Positions 12,302 through 21,443 of a stretch of DNA of 64,000 bases are shown piece after piece. The position numbers and the translations under genes are program-made. Below the pieces are notes generated by a model. That model was not told where the DNA came from, ran no database searches, and worked only from the letters and a program-made list of their open reading frames with translations. Source of the DNA: Gilvimarinus polysaccharolyticus (GTDB lineage Bacteria > Pseudomonadota > Gammaproteobacteria > Pseudomonadales > Cellvibrionaceae); the NCBI RefSeq assembly GCF_001187555.1, contig NZ_LFIJ01000001.1, positions 894,169 through 958,168 of the forward strand, given 5' to 3'. The number at the start of each line of letters is the position of its first letter. Positions within the stretch are counted from its first letter, which is position 1.

Positions 12302-12409
12302 ATTCGCTTGTTGAACCTCGTCGAGTACTGTGGCAGAATCACCACCCTTCTCGCAGCAGAGTTGCCGCTTTTTTGGTTTTTCAGATGAAAATCAAGGGCT
12401 TGCGCCAAT

Positions 12410-12415
12410 TATAGT
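12410..12415 (+). promoter_or_regulatory. Candidate -10 element of the tRNA-Leu gene
   Basis: TATAGT differs from the -10 consensus by one base and lies 28 bases before the mature tRNA, leaving a short leader. Upstream TGAAAA (12386-12391) is a poor -35 at 18 bases. Confidence 0.35.
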
Positions 12416-12442
12416 AAGTTGCAGGATGCGCCTTTGGGCGAC

Positions 12443-12527
<85 letters not shown>

Positions 12528-12609
12528 TACAAAAGAGAGTTGTGCCATTGCATGCGATGGCATGATTTAACCGATGTGAGAGCCATCGACGTTATTTCAC
12601 GAGGAAAAT

Positions 12610-13923
12610 ATGCAGGTTTCAATCGAAACGACTTCTGGCCTAGAGCGTCGCCTGACGATCGGTGTACCCGCCGACACAGTAGAAGGCGAAATTGAAAAGC
12701 GTCTTAAAGATGCCGCTAAAAATATTCGCATTAATGGCTTTCGTAAGGGCAAGGTTCCTATGAAAGTTGTTAAACAGCGCTACGGTGCTGGTGTTCGCCA
12801 AGAAGTAGTGGGAGAGGTTATTAGCCGCTCTTTCTACGAAGCTGCACAAAAAGAAGACGTGAAACCTGCCGGCCAGCCAAGCATTCAGCCCAAGCAAATG
12901 GGTGAAGGCAAAGATTTAGAGTTTGTGGCAACCTTTGAGGTTTACCCTGAGGTTACCTTGGGTGATGTTGCGGGCTTTAAAGTGACTCGTGAGTCAGCTG
13001 ATATTACCGATGAAGACATCGATAATATGATCGAAACGCTGCGCAAGCATCAAGCAACCTTTGAAGTTGTTGATCGTGCTGCCGCTGATGGCGACCAGGT
13101 AAATATTGATTTTACTGGCACCAAAGATGGCGAAGAGTTTGACGGCGGTAAAGCTCAGGGTCACAACTTGGTGTTAGGTTCTAACTCCATGATCCCTGGC
13201 TTTGAAGATGGCATTGTCGGCATGAAGGCTGGTGATGAAAAAACCATTAAGGTTACCTTTCCAGAAGATTATCAGTCAGAAGATTTAAAGGGTGCTGCAG
13301 TAGAGTTTGCTATCAAAGTAAACACTGTGTCAGAGCAGACCTTACCGGAATTGAAGAAGCCTTTTTTCCAGACCTTTGGTTTAGAAAAGGGTGGCATTAA
13401 AGCCTTTCAGAAAGAAGTTAAGGCAAACATGGAGCGCGAGTTAAAAAATGCGCTAAAAGGCAAAGTTAAATCTCAAGTGATGGATCAGTTGATCGAAAGT
13501 CATGAGGTTGAGCTGCCTAAAGCATTGGTTGGCAATGAAATTGATGTGTTGCGCAACCAAATGATGCAGCGTTTTGGTCAACAGCCTAAAGGCTTTGATG
13601 CAAAATCTATGCTGCCAGACACCATGTTTGAAGAAGAAGCTAAGCGTCGTGTTGCACTAGGCTTGATTGTTGGTGAAGTTGTTAAGTCAGCAAAGATCAA
13701 ACCTGATGCCAAAGCTGTTCGTGGTATGGTTGAAGAAATTGCCAGTACTTACGAAGAGCCTCAAGAGGTTATCGATTACTATTACAGTCAGCGTCAAATG
13801 TTGGCAGGTGTTGAATCGGCAGTGCTTGAAGATCAAGTGGTTGAGTATATTCTCGAGAAGGCTGAGGTTACCGAAACAACCTCAACTTACGATGAAATTA
13901 TGCAGCCTAAAACTGATAAATAA
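12610..13923 (+). CDS. tig: Trigger factor, ribosome-associated chaperone and prolyl isomerase
   Basis: Trigger factor meets nascent chains at the ribosome exit tunnel. The 437-residue protein has the ribosome-docking signature G-F-R-K-G-K-V-P at residues 43-50, an FKBP-like prolyl isomerase domain (about 160-245, with DGDQVNIDFTG and GFEDGIVGMKAGDEKTI) and the long helical chaperone arms to the C-terminus. ATG 12610 is preceded by GAGGAAAAT (AGGA about 7 bases away). It heads the block tig-clpP-clpX-lon. Codon use is noticeably biased towards a restricted set, as expected for an abundant protein. Confidence 0.97.
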   Translation: MQVSIETTSGLERRLTIGVPADTVEGEIEKRLKDAAKNIRINGFRKGKVPMKVVKQRYGAGVRQEVVGEVISRSFYEAAQKEDVKPAGQPSIQPKQMGEGKDLEFVATFEVYPEVTLGDVAGFKVTRESADITDEDIDNMIETLRKHQATFEVVDRAAADGDQVNIDFTGTKDGEEFDGGKAQGHNLVLGSNSMIPGFEDGIVGMKAGDEKTIKVTFPEDYQSEDLKGAAVEFAIKVNTVSEQTLPELKKPFFQTFGLEKGGIKAFQKEVKANMERELKNALKGKVKSQVMDQLIESHEVELPKALVGNEIDVLRNQMMQRFGQQPKGFDAKSMLPDTMFEEEAKRRVALGLIVGEVVKSAKIKPDAKAVRGMVEEIASTYEEPQEVIDYYYSQRQMLAGVESAVLEDQVVEYILEKAEVTETTSTYDEIMQPKTDK

Positions 13924-13942
13924 CGCTTTTTGAACAAAAATG

Positions 13943-13964
13943 CCGCGAAACGCTCGTTTCGCGG
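13943..13964. other. GC-rich hairpin after tig
   Basis: CCGCGAAAC and GTTTCGCGG pair as a 9-bp perfect stem around four bases, 20 bases after the tig stop. There is no T-run after it, so it may limit 3' decay or partly reduce read-through into clpP rather than terminate fully. Confidence 0.45.
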
Positions 13965-14093
13965 CCACTCCCTCTATCAATTCTTTTACGGCGCTGGCAA
14001 ACAGCTCCGTCACAGGTTAAGCTCCCACTATCTCAGTTTAATCACGGCTTTAATGCCGTATTTGTGATATTTCAGAAGAAGGTATGAAGCACA

Positions 14094-14729
14094 ATGTCCT
14101 ACCCGCAATCAGATCGTAGTGCACAAGAGATCACCAGCAACGGCTTGGTGCCGATGGTCGTCGAGCAAACAGCTCGAGGAGAGCGTTCGTACGATATATA
14201 TTCACGGCTACTAAAAGAGCGTGTTATTTTCTTAACCGGCCAAGTAGAAGATTACATGGCTAATCTGGTATGTGCACAGCTATTGTTTCTTGAGGCTGAA
14301 AACCCAGATAAAGATATCCACTTATACATTAATTCCCCAGGCGGATCGGTAACAGCTGGAATGTCTATTTATGACACCATGCAGTTTATCAAGCCGGATG
14401 TGAGTACCATGTGTATGGGGCAGGCTTGTTCAATGGGCGCCTTTTTATTGGCTGCCGGTGCTAAAGATAAACGTTTTTGTCTGCCAAACTCTCGAGTTAT
14501 GATTCACCAGCCTAGCGGCGGTGCGCAAGGGCAGGCGTCGGACATTCATATTCAGGCGCAAGAGATACTTAAGATTCGCTCGCGCTTGAATCAAATTTTG
14601 GCCGATCACACAGGTCAAACATTAGAACAAATAGAGCTGGATACTGAGCGCGACAAGTTTATGTCGGCCGATGAGGCGAAACAGTACGGCTTAGTCGATT
14701 CTGTGTTGTCGAGTCGGGTTGCGTCTTAA
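14094..14729 (+). CDS. clpP: ATP-dependent Clp protease proteolytic subunit
   Basis: ClpP forms a double heptameric chamber fed by ClpX or ClpA. The 211 residues contain the full catalytic triad at standard positions: Ser 113 in Q-A-C-S-M-G-A, His 138 in M-I-H-Q-P-S-G-G, and Asp 187 in T-E-R-D-K-F-M. The first dozen or so residues probably form the propeptide that is processed off. clpX follows 107 bases downstream; the gap contains an 8-bp hairpin but no clear terminator, so the two are likely cotranscribed at least in part. Confidence 0.97.
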   Translation: MSYPQSDRSAQEITSNGLVPMVVEQTARGERSYDIYSRLLKERVIFLTGQVEDYMANLVCAQLLFLEAENPDKDIHLYINSPGGSVTAGMSIYDTMQFIKPDVSTMCMGQACSMGAFLLAAGAKDKRFCLPNSRVMIHQPSGGAQGQASDIHIQAQEILKIRSRLNQILADHTGQTLEQIELDTERDKFMSADEAKQYGLVDSVLSSRVAS

Positions 14730-14788
14730 TTCATCCCAGCAATGGTTGCAGCTCTCTAGACAAATTAGTCAGAGGGCTTGAATATTTA

Positions 14789-14811
14789 GGGTAAAGACTG
14801 CATCTTTACCC
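14789..14811. other. Hairpin in clpP-clpX intergenic region
   Basis: GGGTAAAG (14789-14796) pairs with CTTTACCC (14804-14811) around 7 bases, ending 25 bases before clpX. There is no following T-run. It could modulate the relative output of clpP and clpX or be a processing site. Confidence 0.4.
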
Positions 14812-14836
14812 CATAGTTTAAGAATGGAGTGGTTTA

Positions 14837-16138
14837 ATGACCGATCACACCGGTGATAGCGGCGATAAAAACGGTAAACTACTGTATTGCTCGTTTTGCG
14901 GTAAAAGTCAGCATGAGGTCCGTAAGCTTATTGCGGGGCCGTCTGTATTTATATGTGATGAGTGCGTTGACCTGTGCAATGACATTATTCGCGAAGAAAT
15001 CCAAGAGGCTGCCGTCGAAGGCCAGTCTGAAAAACTGCCTAAGCCGGCAGAAATTTCAGGCATCCTCGATCAGTACGTTATTGGCCAGAAACGGGCTAAA
15101 AAAGTACTGGCCGTAGCAGTATATAACCATTATAAGCGCTTGCGTGTCGGTGGTGCCAAAGGTGGAGATAAAGACGTCGTAGAGCTTGGTAAAAGTAATA
15201 TTTTGCTGGTGGGGCCAACGGGTAGTGGTAAGACGCTACTGGCTGAGACCTTAGCGCGACTGCTTAATGTGCCGTTTACTATCGCTGATGCAACAACTCT
15301 TACCGAGGCAGGTTATGTCGGGGAAGACGTTGAAAACATTATTCAAAAGCTGCTGCAAAAGTGCGACTACGATGTCGAGAAGGCGCAGCAGGGGATCGTC
15401 TATATCGATGAGATTGATAAGATCTCTCGTAAATCAGACAACCCATCAATAACCCGCGATGTTTCTGGTGAGGGCGTACAGCAAGCGCTGTTGAAGCTTA
15501 TTGAAGGTACCGTCGCCTCTGTACCACCTCAAGGTGGGCGTAAGCATCCTCAGCAAGAGTTTTTGCAGGTCGATACCAGCAATATTCTGTTTGTTTGTGG
15601 CGGTGCATTTGCCGGTCTTGATAAGGTCATTCGCGAGCGCTCTGAGCGCGGCGGTATTGGCTTTGGCGCCGAAGTGAAAAGCAAGAATGACGACAAAAGC
15701 TTTGGCGACACCTTGCACGATCTCGAGCCGGAAGATTTGGTGCGCTATGGCCTGATTCCTGAGTTCGTCGGCCGTCTGCCGGTCATTGCGACTCTTGATG
15801 AGCTTGATACTGAGGCTTTGGTTGAAATCTTGGCGGCGCCTAAAAATGCTTTGACCAAGCAGTATCAGCGTCTATTTGATATGGAAGGCGTAGAGCTAGA
15901 CTTCCGTCGTGATGCGCTTGAGGCTGTAGCCAAAAAAGCCATGGAGCGTAAAACGGGTGCTCGTGGATTGCGCTCTATTATGGAGTCAGTGCTGCTTGAC
16001 ACTATGTACCGCATTCCATCGGAAGAAAATGTTAAAAAGGTGGTTGTTGATGAGAGTGTTATTAAGGGAGAATCTGAGCCTTTATTAGTCTACGAAAATC
16101 AAGAACAGCTTCCCAGCAAAGCGGCTTCAGAAGATTGA
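14837..16138 (+). CDS. clpX: ATP-dependent Clp protease ATP-binding subunit ClpX
   Basis: ClpX is the AAA+ unfoldase that feeds ClpP and also remodels proteins alone. The 433-residue protein starts with a C4 zinc-binding domain (Cys 18, 21, 40 and 43), followed by the AAA+ core with Walker A G-P-T-G-S-G-K-T, Walker B I-V-Y-I-D-E-I-D, the pore loop G-Y-V-G, and the I-G-F tripeptide that docks into ClpP ([10 protein letters not shown]). The sensor-2 segment K-T-G-A-R-G-L-R is present. GGAG stands about eight bases before ATG 14837. A strong terminator follows at 16192-16234, separating it from lon. Confidence 0.98.
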   Translation: MTDHTGDSGDKNGKLLYCSFCGKSQHEVRKLIAGPSVFICDECVDLCNDIIREEIQEAAVEGQSEKLPKPAEISGILDQYVIGQKRAKKVLAVAVYNHYKRLRVGGAKGGDKDVVELGKSNILLVGPTGSGKTLLAETLARLLNVPFTIADATTLTEAGYVGEDVENIIQKLLQKCDYDVEKAQQGIVYIDEIDKISRKSDNPSITRDVSGEGVQQALLKLIEGTVASVPPQGGRKHPQQEFLQVDTSNILFVCGGAFAGLDKVIRERSERGGIGFGAEVKSKNDDKSFGDTLHDLEPEDLVRYGLIPEFVGRLPVIATLDELDTEALVEILAAPKNALTKQYQRLFDMEGVELDFRRDALEAVAKKAMERKTGARGLRSIMESVLLDTMYRIPSEENVKKVVVDESVIKGESEPLLVYENQEQLPSKAASED

Positions 16139-16191
16139 GGTTAAGCGCTCCTGCGATTGTTAAGGCTGCTTTTTAAGCACTATTGCTGTAA

Positions 16192-16234
16192 AAAAACGCA
16201 AAAAGGGTACTTTTAGTACCCTTTTTGCGTTTTT
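16192..16234 (+). terminator. Intrinsic terminator between clpX and lon
   Basis: A 19-bp stem with arms AAAAACGCAAAAAGGGTAC and its complement surrounds a 5-base loop and ends in a T-run. It closes the tig-clpP-clpX unit and implies a separate promoter for lon. Confidence 0.88.
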
Positions 16235-16246
16235 CTCCTATCCTAT

Positions 16247-16277
16247 CTTGTAATTTCTTCTGTACGACCCCAATCTT
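16247..16277 (+). promoter_or_regulatory. Sigma-32 (RpoH) type heat-shock promoter of lon
   Basis: CTTGTAA (16247-16253) and CCCCAAT (16268-16274) are separated by exactly 14 bases, close to the RpoH pattern CTTGAAA, 13-14 bases, CCCCATNT. The element sits just after the clpX terminator and gives a leader of about 45 bases before lon, a known heat-shock gene in many gammaproteobacteria. The match is by eye; no sigma-70 promoter of similar quality was seen here. Confidence 0.7.
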
Positions 16278-16328
16278 ATGAAGTAAAGGCTAATTCAGCC
16301 CGTGCATTCAGACCATTAGGGGGTCTCT

Positions 16329-18743
16329 ATGGACCAGAATGAGCAAGTATCAAAGTACTCCGATTTACCCTTGTTGCCGTTGCGGGATGTCGTAGTCTAT
16401 CCGCACATGGTGATACCCCTGTTTGTCGGCCGGCAAAAATCCATCGAGGCGCTTGAAAGCGCGATGCGTGCCGATAAGCAGATTGTCCTAGTGGCGCAAA
16501 AAAGTCCTAGTGATGATGATCCTGCGCCCAGCGAGCTATACAAAATTGGCACCCTTGCCACTATTTTACAGTTGCTAAAGTTGCCTGACGGCACAGTAAA
16601 GGTGTTGGTTGAAGGGGGCGAAAGAGTTGCGATTGAAAATGCCGAAGAGGAAAGTGGTCATTATCGTGTCGCGGTTAGTGTGTTCACTGAAGAGGCGTTG
16701 CCAAGCGATGCGGCAGATGCATTAATTAAAACTGCGCGGGATCATTTTGAGCAGTATGTCAGCTTGTCACGCAAGGTGTCATCAGAGGTCATGAGTTCGC
16801 TCAGTGGCATTGACGACCCTAGTCGTTTTGCCGATACCGTAGCAGCGCATATGGCGCTTGAGCTTGAGCAAAAACAGGCCGTCCTGGAGCTTATTAGTGT
16901 ACGCGAGCGAATTGAGAGCTTGCTTAAGTTGATGGACGGGCAGATCGATTTATTGCAGGTCGAAAAGAAGATCCGTGGTCGCGTTAAAAAACAGATGGAG
17001 AAAAGCCAGCGTGAGTATTATCTGAATGAGCAAATGAAAGCGATTCAGAAAGAGCTGGGCGAGATGGGAGAAGAGCTCAATGAGGTTGATGAGTTAGAGC
17101 AAAAGATAGCCGATAGCGGTATGTCTGATGAGGCTCAAGAGAAAACCCGGGCCGAACTTGGCAAGCTAAAAATGATGTCACCGATGTCGGCTGAGGCATC
17201 AGTGCTGCGTAGCTACATCGATTGGATGATTAAGGTTCCATGGAAAAAATGTAGCAAGGTGCGGCATGACCTAGCCCGCGCCGAGGCTGTGCTTGAAAAA
17301 GATCACCACGGCCTCGAAGAGGTCAAAGAGCGGATATTGGAGTATCTTGCGGTACAGAAGCGGGTGAAGAAGATTAAAGGCCCAATCTTGTGCTTGGTGG
17401 GGCCTCCCGGTGTTGGTAAAACCTCGTTGGGCGAGTCTATTGCTCGTGCGACTAACCGTAAATTTGTGCGTATGGCCTTAGGTGGCGTACGAGATGAGGC
17501 TGAAATACGCGGCCATCGCCGTACCTATATTGGTTCTTTGCCGGGTAAGTTGGTGCAAAAAATGGCCAAAGCAGGGGTTAAAAACCCGCTGTTTTTACTT
17601 GATGAAATCGACAAGATGGGTATGGATAGTCGTGGCGATCCAGCCTCTGCACTGCTCGAAGTACTTGATCCTGAGCAAAACAGCCATTTTAACGATCACT
17701 ATCTTGAGGTCGACTACGATCTCTCGGACGTTATGTTTGTCTGCACCTCAAATTCGATGAATATTCCAGGTCCTTTGTTGGACCGAATGGAAGTGATTCG
17801 AATTCCGGGTTATACCGAAGACGAAAAGCTAAATATCGCTAAAAAATATCTGATCCCTAAGCAAATTAAAGCCAACGGCTTAAAAGAGGGGGAAATGTTG
17901 GTTGAGGATGAGGTTATTCTCGACATTATTCGTCATTACACCCGCGAAGCTGGGGTGCGCGGGCTTGACCGTGAAGTGGCCAAGCTGGCCCGTAAAGTGG
18001 TTACCAGTCACGTCAGAAAGGCCAGCAAGGGCGCCGATACGATAACACTAGATACTTTAGAGGACTTGCTCGGTGTGCGTAAGTTTGACTATGGTCGCGC
18101 CGAAAACGACGATCAGATTGGTCAGGTGACAGGTCTCGCTTGGACTCAGGTGGGTGGCGAGCTTCTCACGATCGAATCCACCGCGGTTAAAGGCAAGGGA
18201 CGGGTGATTAAAACCGGCTCGTTAGGCGATGTGATGCAAGAGTCTATCCAGGCTGCCTTGACTGTGGTGCGATCGCGCGCTCAGGTGTTGGGTGTAGCGC
18301 CGGATTATCATGAAAAAATGGATATTCATATCCACGTACCAGAAGGGGCGACCCCAAAAGATGGTCCGAGCGCCGGGGTGGGGATGTGCACGGCATTGGT
18401 TTCGGTATTAACATCGATACCAGTAAAGGCCGATGTGGCCATGACTGGTGAAATTACCTTGCGAGGTGAGGTGTTACGTATTGGTGGCTTAAAAGAGAAG
18501 CTGCTGGCCGCTCATCGAGGCGGTATAAAAACGGTGATCATTCCAGCAGATAACGAGCGCGACCTTAAAGAAATTCCAGATAACATTAAGGCTGATTTAA
18601 ACATATGCCCCGTTAAATGGATCGATGAGGTGCTGCAGATTGCCTTGCAGCATACCCCTAAACCGCTGAGTGATGCAGAGTATCAAGCGCTTGAACAGAA
18701 GGCAGAACAGTCCGATAACAGCAACCGAATTAACACGCATTAG
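16329..18743 (+). CDS. lon: ATP-dependent protease Lon
   Basis: Lon degrades misfolded and selected regulatory proteins in the cytoplasm. The 804-residue protein has the N-terminal substrate domain (about 13-205), a coiled-coil region (about 210-310), the AAA+ module with Walker A G-P-P-G-V-G-K-T at 358-365, and the C-terminal Ser-Lys protease domain with Ser 681 in D-G-P-S-A-G and Lys 724 in G-G-L-K-E-K. The 43-residue spacing of the dyad equals that of E. coli Lon. The upstream sigma-32-like promoter indicates heat induction; the terminator before and the hairpin after suggest a single-gene unit. Confidence 0.98.
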   Translation: MDQNEQVSKYSDLPLLPLRDVVVYPHMVIPLFVGRQKSIEALESAMRADKQIVLVAQKSPSDDDPAPSELYKIGTLATILQLLKLPDGTVKVLVEGGERVAIENAEEESGHYRVAVSVFTEEALPSDAADALIKTARDHFEQYVSLSRKVSSEVMSSLSGIDDPSRFADTVAAHMALELEQKQAVLELISVRERIESLLKLMDGQIDLLQVEKKIRGRVKKQMEKSQREYYLNEQMKAIQKELGEMGEELNEVDELEQKIADSGMSDEAQEKTRAELGKLKMMSPMSAEASVLRSYIDWMIKVPWKKCSKVRHDLARAEAVLEKDHHGLEEVKERILEYLAVQKRVKKIKGPILCLVGPPGVGKTSLGESIARATNRKFVRMALGGVRDEAEIRGHRRTYIGSLPGKLVQKMAKAGVKNPLFLLDEIDKMGMDSRGDPASALLEVLDPEQNSHFNDHYLEVDYDLSDVMFVCTSNSMNIPGPLLDRMEVIRIPGYTEDEKLNIAKKYLIPKQIKANGLKEGEMLVEDEVILDIIRHYTREAGVRGLDREVAKLARKVVTSHVRKASKGADTITLDTLEDLLGVRKFDYGRAENDDQIGQVTGLAWTQVGGELLTIESTAVKGKGRVIKTGSLGDVMQESIQAALTVVRSRAQVLGVAPDYHEKMDIHIHVPEGATPKDGPSAGVGMCTALVSVLTSIPVKADVAMTGEITLRGEVLRIGGLKEKLLAAHRGGIKTVIIPADNERDLKEIPDNIKADLNICPVKWIDEVLQIALQHTPKPLSDAEYQALEQKAEQSDNSNRINTH

Positions 18744-18803
18744 GTTGTCAGGCGGTTTTGGGTACTTGTTACTTTGAGTAACTCGAATCGTTCGCAGATA
18801 AAG

Positions 18804-18831
18804 CCGCCTCTGGCTGGAGGCGGTCTTTTTG
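18804..18831 (+). terminator. Intrinsic terminator after lon
   Basis: CCGCCTC and GAGGCGG form a 7-bp GC-rich stem with a 6-base loop, followed by TCTTTTTG. Confidence 0.75.
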
Positions 18832-18883
18832 TTCAAATAGCAGGCAAAACTGAGATACTTATTGCGATTGTCGCAGCCCAGCC

Positions 18884-18912
18884 TTGACCCAACCCGAGCC
18901 AGTTGGTATAAA
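18884..18912 (+). promoter_or_regulatory. Sigma-70 promoter upstream of hupB
   Basis: TTGACC (18884-18889) and TATAAA (18907-18912) are spaced by exactly 17 bases; each differs from consensus by one base. It predicts a leader of about 115 bases for hupB. It lies downstream of the lon terminator, so hupB has its own promoter. Confidence 0.7.
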
Positions 18913-19032
18913 TCGCAGTTCAATATAAGTGCTGGTGCGGTACTGGGTTAGGTGGGTAGTTTATGCCAATCATCATTCAAGCACTGCATAATTATAAACA
19001 CTAGGTCTAGAAATTTATTAAAGGGGTTTAAC

Positions 19033-19305
19033 GTGAATAAAACTGAGCTGATCGAAGCCATCGCCGCATCTGCGGATATCTCTAAAGCTGCTGCAGGTCG
19101 CGCACTAGACGCTGTTGTTGATGGCGTTACCGACTCACTAAAAAAAGGTGAGCAAGTTGTGCTGGTAGGTTTTGGTACCTTTTCTGTAAAAGATCGTGCC
19201 GCTCGTGTTGGTCGTAACCCGCAAACCGGTGCCGAAATCCAAATCGCTGCGGCAAAAGTGCCTAGCTTTAAAGCCGGCAAGGCTTTGAAAGACGCCGTTA
19301 ATTAA
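19033..19305 (+). CDS. hupB: DNA-binding protein HU-beta
   Basis: HU is an abundant nucleoid protein that bends and compacts DNA as a dimer. The 90-residue product has the full family length and signatures: an N-terminal helical pair beginning [10 protein letters not shown], then G-F-G-T-F, and the DNA-intercalating arm containing R-N-P-Q-T-G. GTG 19033 is the start because it gives the exact family N-terminus; the longer frame upstream is not used. Codon choice is that of a highly expressed gene. A terminator follows at 19366-19394. The lon-hupB-ppiD order is widely conserved in gammaproteobacteria. Confidence 0.98.
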   Translation: MNKTELIEAIAASADISKAAAGRALDAVVDGVTDSLKKGEQVVLVGFGTFSVKDRAARVGRNPQTGAEIQIAAAKVPSFKAGKALKDAVN

Positions 19306-19365
19306 GCTCAGCTATAGATCTATCTAGTAGCCACGTTAGTGTTTTAAAATAAAGCATTAACGTTT

Positions 19366-19394
19366 AAAAGGCGCATCCACGATGCGCCTTTTTT
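19366..19394 (+). terminator. Intrinsic terminator after hupB
   Basis: AAAAGGCGCATC and GATGCGCCTTTT form a perfect stem over a 3-base loop (CAC) with a T-run of six. It lies 43 bases before ppiD. Confidence 0.85.
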
Positions 19395-19436
19395 GTGTAA
19401 AGACATAAAAATTGCCCCCTCGTTCAGGAGCTGGAC

Positions 19437-21302
19437 ATGCTACAAACAATGCGTGATAACTCTAAAGGAGTTGTCGCCGGTATCTTAGTTGGTTTACTGG
19501 TTATTATCTTTGCTCTCTCTGGTGCCGAGGCTTTGTTCTCTAGCGCTAATAACACGCAAACGGTAATGACAATTAACGGTCAAGAAATCACCGAGACCGA
19601 AGTTGCCCGAGCTATCGAGCAACAAAAACAACAGCTGCGCAGTCGTTTTGGTGAGTCCGTGCCCGAGTCTTTTCTCAGCAATGAGAACCTCCGTGAGCCG
19701 GCCATTGAGAACCTTGTACGTCGTACCCTGCTAACCCAAGCAGCCGCCAATGCCGATATGACGGTGTCCGATGCACGTTTAAATAACGTAATTACCTCAA
19801 TTCCTGCTTTTCAGGATATTGACGGAAAATTTGACCCTAATCGCTATCAGCAATCGTTAAGAATGTTGGCCTACACGCCAGCTTCTTATAAGCGTGAGTT
19901 AATTCGTGATTTAACGGTTAATCAGTTGGCGAGTGGTGTGTCGGGCAGTAATTTTGTTACTGAGCCCGAGCTGCAGCACTTGATTGAGTTGAATTATCAA
20001 ACTCGCGACTTCAGCTTTGTCACTTTTAGTGCCGAAGTCTTGATGGCGGGTATTGATGTAACTGACGCCGAGGTGGCGCAGTACCATCAAGAAAATGTTG
20101 AGCGTTTTACAGTCCCGGAAACGGTTACGGTTGAGTACATTGATCTGAGTGTAGAGCAGCTGGCTTCAGATGAAGCAATTGATGATGCTGAGCTGCGCAA
20201 GCAGTACGAGCAGAATATTGAAGATTTCACTCCTTCGGTAGAGCGTCATGCTGCTCATATACTATTAGAAGACCCTAGCGATGAGTTGCTTGCGGAGTTG
20301 CAAACCAAGATCGACAACAACGAAGATTTTGCGACACTGGCTGCCGAGTATTCAAGCGATCTGGGCTCAAAAGGCAACGGTGGTGATCTTGGGATTTCTA
20401 CCGGTGATGCTTTTCCTGATGATTTTGAGGACGCCTTGGCTGATTTGACCGTTGGTGAAGTGTCGGGTCCGGTGAGTACTGATGCTGGCATACATTTTAT
20501 TAAATTATTGGATGAAACTGGCGGCGAGCCCACCAGCTTTGAAGAGCAAAAAGAGCTATTGGCCGCGCAAGCGAAGCGCAGTGCGGCCGAGTCGCGCTTT
20601 ATCGAGCTGCTAGACCAGCTTGAAGACCTCTCTTACAATGCAGAAAGCCTTGCTAGTGTTGCTGAGCAGCTGGATATCAGTGTTGCCCAAAGTGAACCTT
20701 TTTCTCGTCAAGGTGGTAGCGGTATCAGTGCTTTCCCCGCAGTTGCAGCCGCGGCATTTAGCGAAGAAGTGCTAACTCATGGCAATGCGAGTGAGGTTCT
20801 TGAGTTAGCTCCGGACCGTGTGGTGGTGGTGAAGAAAATCGCCCATAAGCCGAGCTTTGTTGAGCCACTGGCAAACGTTAAAGATGACATCATTATTACT
20901 CTGCGCGAACAAAAAGCCGCCACATTACTGGCCGAAAAAGGCCAAGCATTGCAGCAGCGCCTGACAGAGGGGGCTGAGCTTGCCGAGCTGGCTGATGCCG
21001 AAGGGCTTGAGGTTACAGCACTCAAGGGTATCGAGCGCGGTGATATGGAGCAGTCTCGTGCGGTTGTGGAGTTTGCCTTTAGTATGGCGCGTCCACAAGC
21101 GGATAAGCCTAGTGTTGCAGGGTTTGGTGCTAACGGTGAGTACTCGGTAGTGACCCTAAGTGCTATTAATTTGCCCCAAGATGAAATGCCGGAGGCACAA
21201 AAAAATGCCGCGAGTCAGAGTCTGGCAAGTTTGTTAGGTGCGGCTGATTTTGCTTCTTTTCAGCAGTATCTAGAGGAAACTGCTGACATTGAGCGTAAAT
21301 AA
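19437..21302 (+). CDS. ppiD: Periplasmic folding chaperone PpiD (SurA-N / parvulin domains)
   Basis: PpiD is anchored in the inner membrane near the Sec translocon and helps newly exported proteins fold. The 621-residue protein begins with a short cytoplasmic end and one membrane helix (about 13-35), then a SurA_N-like chaperone domain (to about 220), one parvulin-type domain (about 265-360, H-A-A-H-I-L-L-E...D-L-G) and a helical C-terminal region. ATG 19437 has AGGAG upstream. Acidic residues dominate the periplasmic part. Parvulin domains of PpiD often have little isomerase activity, so chaperone action is the safer call. Confidence 0.95.
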   Translation: MLQTMRDNSKGVVAGILVGLLVIIFALSGAEALFSSANNTQTVMTINGQEITETEVARAIEQQKQQLRSRFGESVPESFLSNENLREPAIENLVRRTLLTQAAANADMTVSDARLNNVITSIPAFQDIDGKFDPNRYQQSLRMLAYTPASYKRELIRDLTVNQLASGVSGSNFVTEPELQHLIELNYQTRDFSFVTFSAEVLMAGIDVTDAEVAQYHQENVERFTVPETVTVEYIDLSVEQLASDEAIDDAELRKQYEQNIEDFTPSVERHAAHILLEDPSDELLAELQTKIDNNEDFATLAAEYSSDLGSKGNGGDLGISTGDAFPDDFEDALADLTVGEVSGPVSTDAGIHFIKLLDETGGEPTSFEEQKELLAAQAKRSAAESRFIELLDQLEDLSYNAESLASVAEQLDISVAQSEPFSRQGGSGISAFPAVAAAAFSEEVLTHGNASEVLELAPDRVVVVKKIAHKPSFVEPLANVKDDIIITLREQKAATLLAEKGQALQQRLTEGAELAELADAEGLEVTALKGIERGDMEQSRAVVEFAFSMARPQADKPSVAGFGANGEYSVVTLSAINLPQDEMPEAQKNAASQSLASLLGAADFASFQQYLEETADIERK

Positions 21303-21327
21303 GTAACTAATTAACGTCGTTTCTAGA

Positions 21328-21364
21328 CACAAAAAAACCGACCTTTTAGGTCGGTTTTTTTGTG
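21328..21364. terminator. Bidirectional terminator between ppiD and the GGDEF gene
   Basis: Arms of CACAAAAAAACCGACCT and its complement enclose a 3-base loop. The A-run on one side and T-run on the other let it end transcription from both the forward ppiD gene and the reverse-strand diguanylate cyclase gene. Confidence 0.85.
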
Positions 21365-21443
21365 CTTAATGTTCCTTCATATTGTTTTATTAAGAGAGCG
21401 TGACTAATTAACTTGACGCTGTTTGGCGGAAGTTAAGTAAATT

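Noticed and set aside
12352-12376. Terminator after the PMI-like gene (GCAGC-AGA-GTTGC, then a T-run)
   Set aside because: The stem is five base pairs with a wobble and is separated from the T-run, too weak to call.
13943-13964. Hairpin after tig as an intrinsic terminator
   Set aside because: The stem is good but is followed by CCACTCCC instead of T; kept only as a hairpin of unknown role.
14777-14816. CTTGAAT and CCCCATAG upstream of clpX as a sigma-32 promoter
   Set aside because: Each box is good but they are 25 bases apart, far from the 13-15 needed.
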